From contig JAGOBP010000132.1 in assembly GCA_017999195.1 (NCBI GenBank), positions 1 through 8,796 on the forward strand: a stretch of DNA of 8,796 nucleotides, read 5' to 3'. Position numbers and translations under genes: made by a program. The number at the start of each line of letters is the position of its first letter. Position 1 is the stretch's first letter. Shown here piece after piece: positions 6,594 through 8,796 of the stretch. The stretch comes from Thermoflexales bacterium (GTDB lineage Bacteria; Chloroflexota; Anaerolineae; Fen-1058). Under the pieces are notes generated by a model, which was not told where the DNA came from, made no database searches, and was given only the letters and a program-made list of their open reading frames with translations.

Positions 6594-7913
6594 ATGTCTG
6601 AGCATACCGATTTTCAAACCGAGTGCTGCCCCGTGTTGGAAGACGTCAAGCAGTGTGACGTGATGGACTTCCGCTATCGTCTGCCGTTCCGACCGCGCCT
6701 GGCGGGCGATCTGGCGCGGCAGAACATCCGCGTGGAAGTGGTGCTGCGCTTCCGACTGGAGCGCTGCCCCGGCCCGCTGACCAAGGGCGATCTGGCCTAC
6801 ACCACCACGCTGCTGCCCGGCGAGCAGGTGCGCCTGTTTACCAGCGACCGCCGCAGTCGCTTCACCTTCGATTCCGAAAGCAAGGTGTCGTATCGCAACC
6901 AGTCCATGTCTACCGAGTCGTACTACATGGCGGGCATGGCGCAGTCCATGAGCAACCTCAGCGTGCTCGATCAGAGCAAGGCCACCAGCGACTTCAGCGA
7001 GTCGTCGTTTGGCGGCGGGGCGGGGGGCGGCTTCAGCCTGTTCGGATTGGTGAGTTTCGGCGGGTCGGTGTCGGGCAGTTCGCATAACGCCCACTCGGCC
7101 AGCACCTTTGTGCGCTCGCTGTCACAGCACGCCGAATCGAGCAGCCGCCATGTGGAGACGGGCACGCACGCGGCCAACTCCATCTCCATCGGGGAAGTGG
7201 AAAGCCGCACGCACACCGAGGGCGAATCGCAAGACCACTTCGAATCGGCCTCGCGCGTGTTCAAGAATCCCAATCAGTGCCACGCGCTGACCTTCTACTT
7301 CTTCCGCATCAACAAGTCGCAGACGGTGCGTTGGACGCTGGAAGCGATCGAGCGGCATGTGATCGATGCGGCCGCGCCGACGGGCGTCGATCTGAATCCG
7401 CCCACCTCGGCCGGTGGGGTGTCGGCCACCCCGATCGGGATTCTGGCGACTGCGAAAGACCGCATCGAGGTGGAGCAGCGCGCCCGCGCCAGTGTGCTGG
7501 CCGCTCAGCGTGAATTCCTGACCGAGGGTGTGAATCGCACCGCCTTCGCCGCGAATGCCTTTGCTGCCGCCGATCAAGGCGCGCTGCCCGCCAACGCCGT
7601 CAAAGCCGCGCTGGCCGCCGTCGATAAGGAACTGGCCGCCGCCGGTTTGCTCGATCCCAAGACGGGCGAAGTGTCCCAGGAAGCCAAGCGCCTGTACGGC
7701 TGGGAGCGCACCATCGTGCTGCCGACGCCCGGCGTGATGGTGAAGGGCTGCCTGGATGAGTGCGAGGTGTGCGAGCCGAATCTGGACAAGGCCATTCAAC
7801 TCGATCTGGAGCGCAAGCAGTTGGAGAACGAACTGCTGAAGAAGAAGATCGAACTGCTGGAGAAGTCGCAGGAGTATCGGTGCTGCGCGCATGAGGAAGA
7901 GAATGACGATTGA
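6594..7913 (+). CDS. Uncharacterised protein with Ser/Gly-rich core, Cys cluster and C-terminal coiled coil
   Basis: A 439-residue protein of unknown function. Residues 1-90 look like a folded beta-rich domain (VEVVLRFRLERCPG, TTLLPGEQVRLFTSDRRSRF). About 91-135 and 163-222 are rich in Ser, His and Glu in short alternating patterns. Between them is a Gly-rich hydrophobic tip at 139-160 (GGGAGGGFSLFGLVSFGGSV). Residues 223-258 (FKNPNQCHALTFYFFRINK onward) look like a second beta element. About 285-350 is Ala-rich helix. A Cys cluster follows at C386, C390, C393, and a coiled coil at about 397-425 (LERKQLENELLKKKIELLEK) ends with SQEYRCC, pairing C430-C431 with the cluster. No signal peptide. 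The start is firm: AAAGGAGA lies 3 nt upstream. Transcribed alone, divergent from the metallopeptidase, and followed by a terminator. The two Ser-rich arms around a Gly tip could be a membrane-inserting hairpin, but this is speculation; a structural or scaffold protein is as likely. Confidence 0.8.
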   Translation: MSEHTDFQTECCPVLEDVKQCDVMDFRYRLPFRPRLAGDLARQNIRVEVVLRFRLERCPGPLTKGDLAYTTTLLPGEQVRLFTSDRRSRFTFDSESKVSYRNQSMSTESYYMAGMAQSMSNLSVLDQSKATSDFSESSFGGGAGGGFSLFGLVSFGGSVSGSSHNAHSASTFVRSLSQHAESSSRHVETGTHAANSISIGEVESRTHTEGESQDHFESASRVFKNPNQCHALTFYFFRINKSQTVRWTLEAIERHVIDAAAPTGVDLNPPTSAGGVSATPIGILATAKDRIEVEQRARASVLAAQREFLTEGVNRTAFAANAFAAADQGALPANAVKAALAAVDKELAAAGLLDPKTGEVSQEAKRLYGWERTIVLPTPGVMVKGCLDECEVCEPNLDKAIQLDLERKQLENELLKKKIELLEKSQEYRCCAHEEENDD

Positions 7914-7928
7914 TGAGTGAAACGGGGG

Positions 7929-7969
7929 GCGTGTTGCGTGGTGCGTGATCGGGGGGACACGTAACACGC
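7929..7969. repeat. Inverted repeat of the CGTGTTACGTG dispersed type
   Basis: GCGTGTTGCGTG (7929-7940) pairs with CACGTAACACGC (7958-7969) over 12 bp, with one G-U pair, around a 17-nt loop. It lies 15 bp after the stop of the Ser/Gly-rich gene. Repeats of ACGTAACACG type are common between genes in some Chloroflexota and similar genomes (from memory). As RNA it would also form a hairpin ahead of the terminator. Confidence 0.5.
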
Positions 7970-7977
7970 ACTTTGGT

Positions 7978-8018
7978 CAGAGCAGGTCGTCGGGGGGCGG
8001 CCTGCTCTGTTTTGTTTT
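7978..8018 (+). terminator. Rho-independent terminator of the Ser/Gly-rich gene
   Basis: CAGAGCAGG (7978-7986) and CCTGCTCTG (8001-8009) make a perfect 9-bp stem with a 14-nt G-rich loop. TTTTGTTTT follows directly (8010-8018). It ends the unit starting at 6594 and isolates the TIR gene downstream. Confidence 0.85.
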
Positions 8019-8022
8019 CTGG

Positions 8023-8058
8023 ACACAGATGACGCGGATTACACAGATAAATGCGGAT
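8023..8058. repeat. Two 18-bp tandem units of an ACACAGAT-nnn-GCGGAT dispersed repeat
   Basis: Unit 1 is ACACAGATGACGCGGATT (8023-8040) and unit 2 ACACAGATAAATGCGGAT (8041-8058); they match except at three or four positions. The pattern resembles the CGCAGATTACGCAGAT-type repeats scattered between genes in many environmental bacteria (from memory). No coding function. Confidence 0.6.
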
Positions 8059-8068
8059 GGGTTACAAT
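8038..8068 (+). promoter_or_regulatory. Candidate promoter for the TIR gene, inside repeat sequence
   Basis: TACAAT at 8063-8068 is 5 of 6 to the -10 consensus and has the same TAnAATGGGG context as the box at 1010. ATTACA at 8038-8043 is a weak -35 with a 19-bp spacer and falls inside the 18-bp repeats. It would give a leader of about 60 nt that contains the hairpin repeat at 8081-8113. Confidence 0.35.
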
Positions 8069-8080
8069 GGGGCGCATCAT

Positions 8081-8113
8081 CGTCATTGCGAGCGGCGCAG
8101 CCGTGCAGCAATC
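8081..8113. repeat. GTCATTGCGAGCG-type dispersed palindromic repeat
   Basis: CGTCATTGCGAGCGGCG continues to GCAGCAATC. ATTGC (8085-8089) pairs with GCAAT (8108-8112), with an inner GGC-GCA-GCC hairpin. This matches the GTCATTGCGAGG...GCAATCTC repeat known from many unrelated genomes (from memory). It lies 24 bp upstream of the TIR start and would be in its leader. Confidence 0.6.
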
Positions 8114-8136
8114 TCAATCATCATTGAGGTTTCAGC

Positions 8137-8796
8137 ATGTCCCCCACCGCCGCCGACTTGCGCAAGTTCCTGACTAACCACTTCACCAGCGATGAATTCA
8201 CGGCGCTGTGCTACGACTACTTCCGCGAGGTCTATAACGCCTTCGCCACCGGCATGAGCGGCGGGCAGCGCATCCAGGCGTTGATCGAGCACGTGCAGAG
8301 GCGTGAACGTGAGCCGGAGTTGCTGAAAATTTTGCAGCAAGAACGGCCTGAACAATACGCCAAGTATCTTGCTCAACAGAGCGAAGCGCCTGTCACTACC
8401 GCGCCGCGCCCCACTTCACCCGCGGTTGACCTATCCGCGCCACGTCCTCAGCCCGTTACCAATTCATCTCGCGCGCTGCGCGTCTTCCTGTGCCATGCGT
8501 CTAGCGATAAGCCCGCCGTGCGCGATCTGTATCAACGCCTGCGCGCCGATGGCTTCGAGCCGTGGCTGGATGAAGAGGATATTCTGCCCGGTCAGGATTG
8601 GAAACGTGAGATTCCCAAGGCGGTGCGCGAATCGGACATCGTGTTGGTCTGCCTGTCAAAGCATTCAATCAATAAAGAGGGTTACGTTCAGAAAGAAATT
8701 AAGGTTGCGCTGGACGTGGCCGAAGAAAAACCCGACGACGTTATCTTTCTAATCCCAGTGAAATTGGAAGAGTGTGATGTCCCTGAACGTTTAGCC
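8137..8796 (+). CDS. Effector-associated domain (EAD-like) plus TIR domain protein, 3' end cut by window edge
   Basis: An open frame of 220 codons that continues past the right edge. Residues 1-80 are a helical death-like domain (LRKFLTNHFTSDEFTALCYD, then LLKILQQERPEQY) that resembles the effector-associated domains of bacterial STAND-linked conflict systems; the exact EAD subfamily is uncertain. A Pro-rich linker (82-112) follows. From about 115 a TIR_2-type domain is clear: VFLCHASSDK (117-125 region), GFEPWLDEEDILPGQDW (139-155), SDIVLVCLSKHS (166-177), then YVQKE, where E187 is the likely catalytic glutamate of NAD-cleaving TIRs. Family knowledge suggests that clustering through the EAD switches on NAD hydrolysis and stops infected cells. 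The partner STAND or sensor protein, if any, must lie to the right; the regulator at 1906 has no EAD. GAGG at 8126-8129, 7 nt before the ATG, supports the start. The 3' part is visibly less GC-rich than the rest. A signalling-only TIR is the alternative. Confidence 0.85.
   Translation, partial: MSPTAADLRKFLTNHFTSDEFTALCYDYFREVYNAFATGMSGGQRIQALIEHVQRREREPELLKILQQERPEQYAKYLAQQSEAPVTTAPRPTSPAVDLSAPRPQPVTNSSRALRVFLCHASSDKPAVRDLYQRLRADGFEPWLDEEDILPGQDWKREIPKAVRESDIVLVCLSKHSINKEGYVQKEIKVALDVAEEKPDDVIFLIPVKLEECDVPERLA

Noticed and set aside
6360..7094. Minus-strand open frame of 244 codons crossing the intergenic region
   Set aside because: It overlaps most of the first third of the 6594 gene, and its tail reads through the dispersed repeat as an RSAAESK-type peptide, a typical repeat-derived artefact.
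7122..7967. Minus-strand open frame of 281 codons
   Set aside because: Antisense shadow of the Ser/Gly-rich gene, Gly/Arg/His/Gln-rich, with its start inside the intergenic hairpin repeat.
8023..8058. Tandem 18-bp units considered as a CRISPR remnant
   Set aside because: Only two directly adjoining units with no spacers; it matches a common dispersed repeat type instead.
8369..8752. Plus-strand open frame of 127 codons
   Set aside because: Different frame inside the EAD-TIR gene, whose own frame encodes unmistakable TIR motifs.
1..8796. tRNA, rRNA, riboswitch or insertion-sequence genes
   Set aside because: No cloverleaf, rRNA-like segment, riboswitch core or transposase motif was found on either strand.

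Overview
The window looks like a chromosomal segment from a GC-rich (about 60% by eye) bacterium, most plausibly Chloroflexota (Anaerolineae-like). That placement is inference. It rests on a fused SARP-type winged helix / STAND ATPase / TPR regulator, an effector-associated TIR protein, and short dispersed repeats between genes of the kind common in such genomes. No RNA gene, phage gene, transposase or CRISPR array was seen. The palindrome CGATCG occurs at least 20 times, far above chance for this base composition.

Layout, left to right. (1) Positions 1-903, minus strand: the 5' part of a Wzz/GumC-type polysaccharide chain-length or export co-polymerase, cut by the left edge. (2) A divergent intergenic region with a perfect TATAAT box and a 16-bp palindrome over its -35. 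It leads to a plus-strand gene (1133-1852) for an uncharacterised multi-pass membrane protein with a pore-like C-terminal module. (3) At 1906-4848, a 980-residue SARP/BTAD-STAND-TPR regulator that may be translated from a near-leaderless mRNA. (4) A strong bidirectional terminator (4855-4892) between that gene and a convergent minus-strand gene (4954-6282) for an uncharacterised HExxH metallopeptidase. (5) A 311-bp divergent region carrying an inverted-repeat element, then a plus-strand gene (6594-7913) for an uncharacterised 439-residue protein. That protein has a Ser/Gly-rich core, a Cys cluster and a C-terminal coiled coil. (6) A terminator and three short dispersed-repeat fragments. (7) At 8137 to the right edge, an EAD-like/TIR protein, probably an NAD-targeting conflict effector, cut by the window end.

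These genes do not form one operon. They read as separate transcription units: envelope polysaccharide and membrane functions on the left, a lone ATP-dependent regulator in the middle, then a divergent metallopeptidase / Ser-Gly-rich pair and a TIR-type conflict gene on the right. The last three are the most likely place for something undescribed. The idea that the metallopeptidase and the Ser/Gly-rich protein act together is only a hypothesis from their arrangement.
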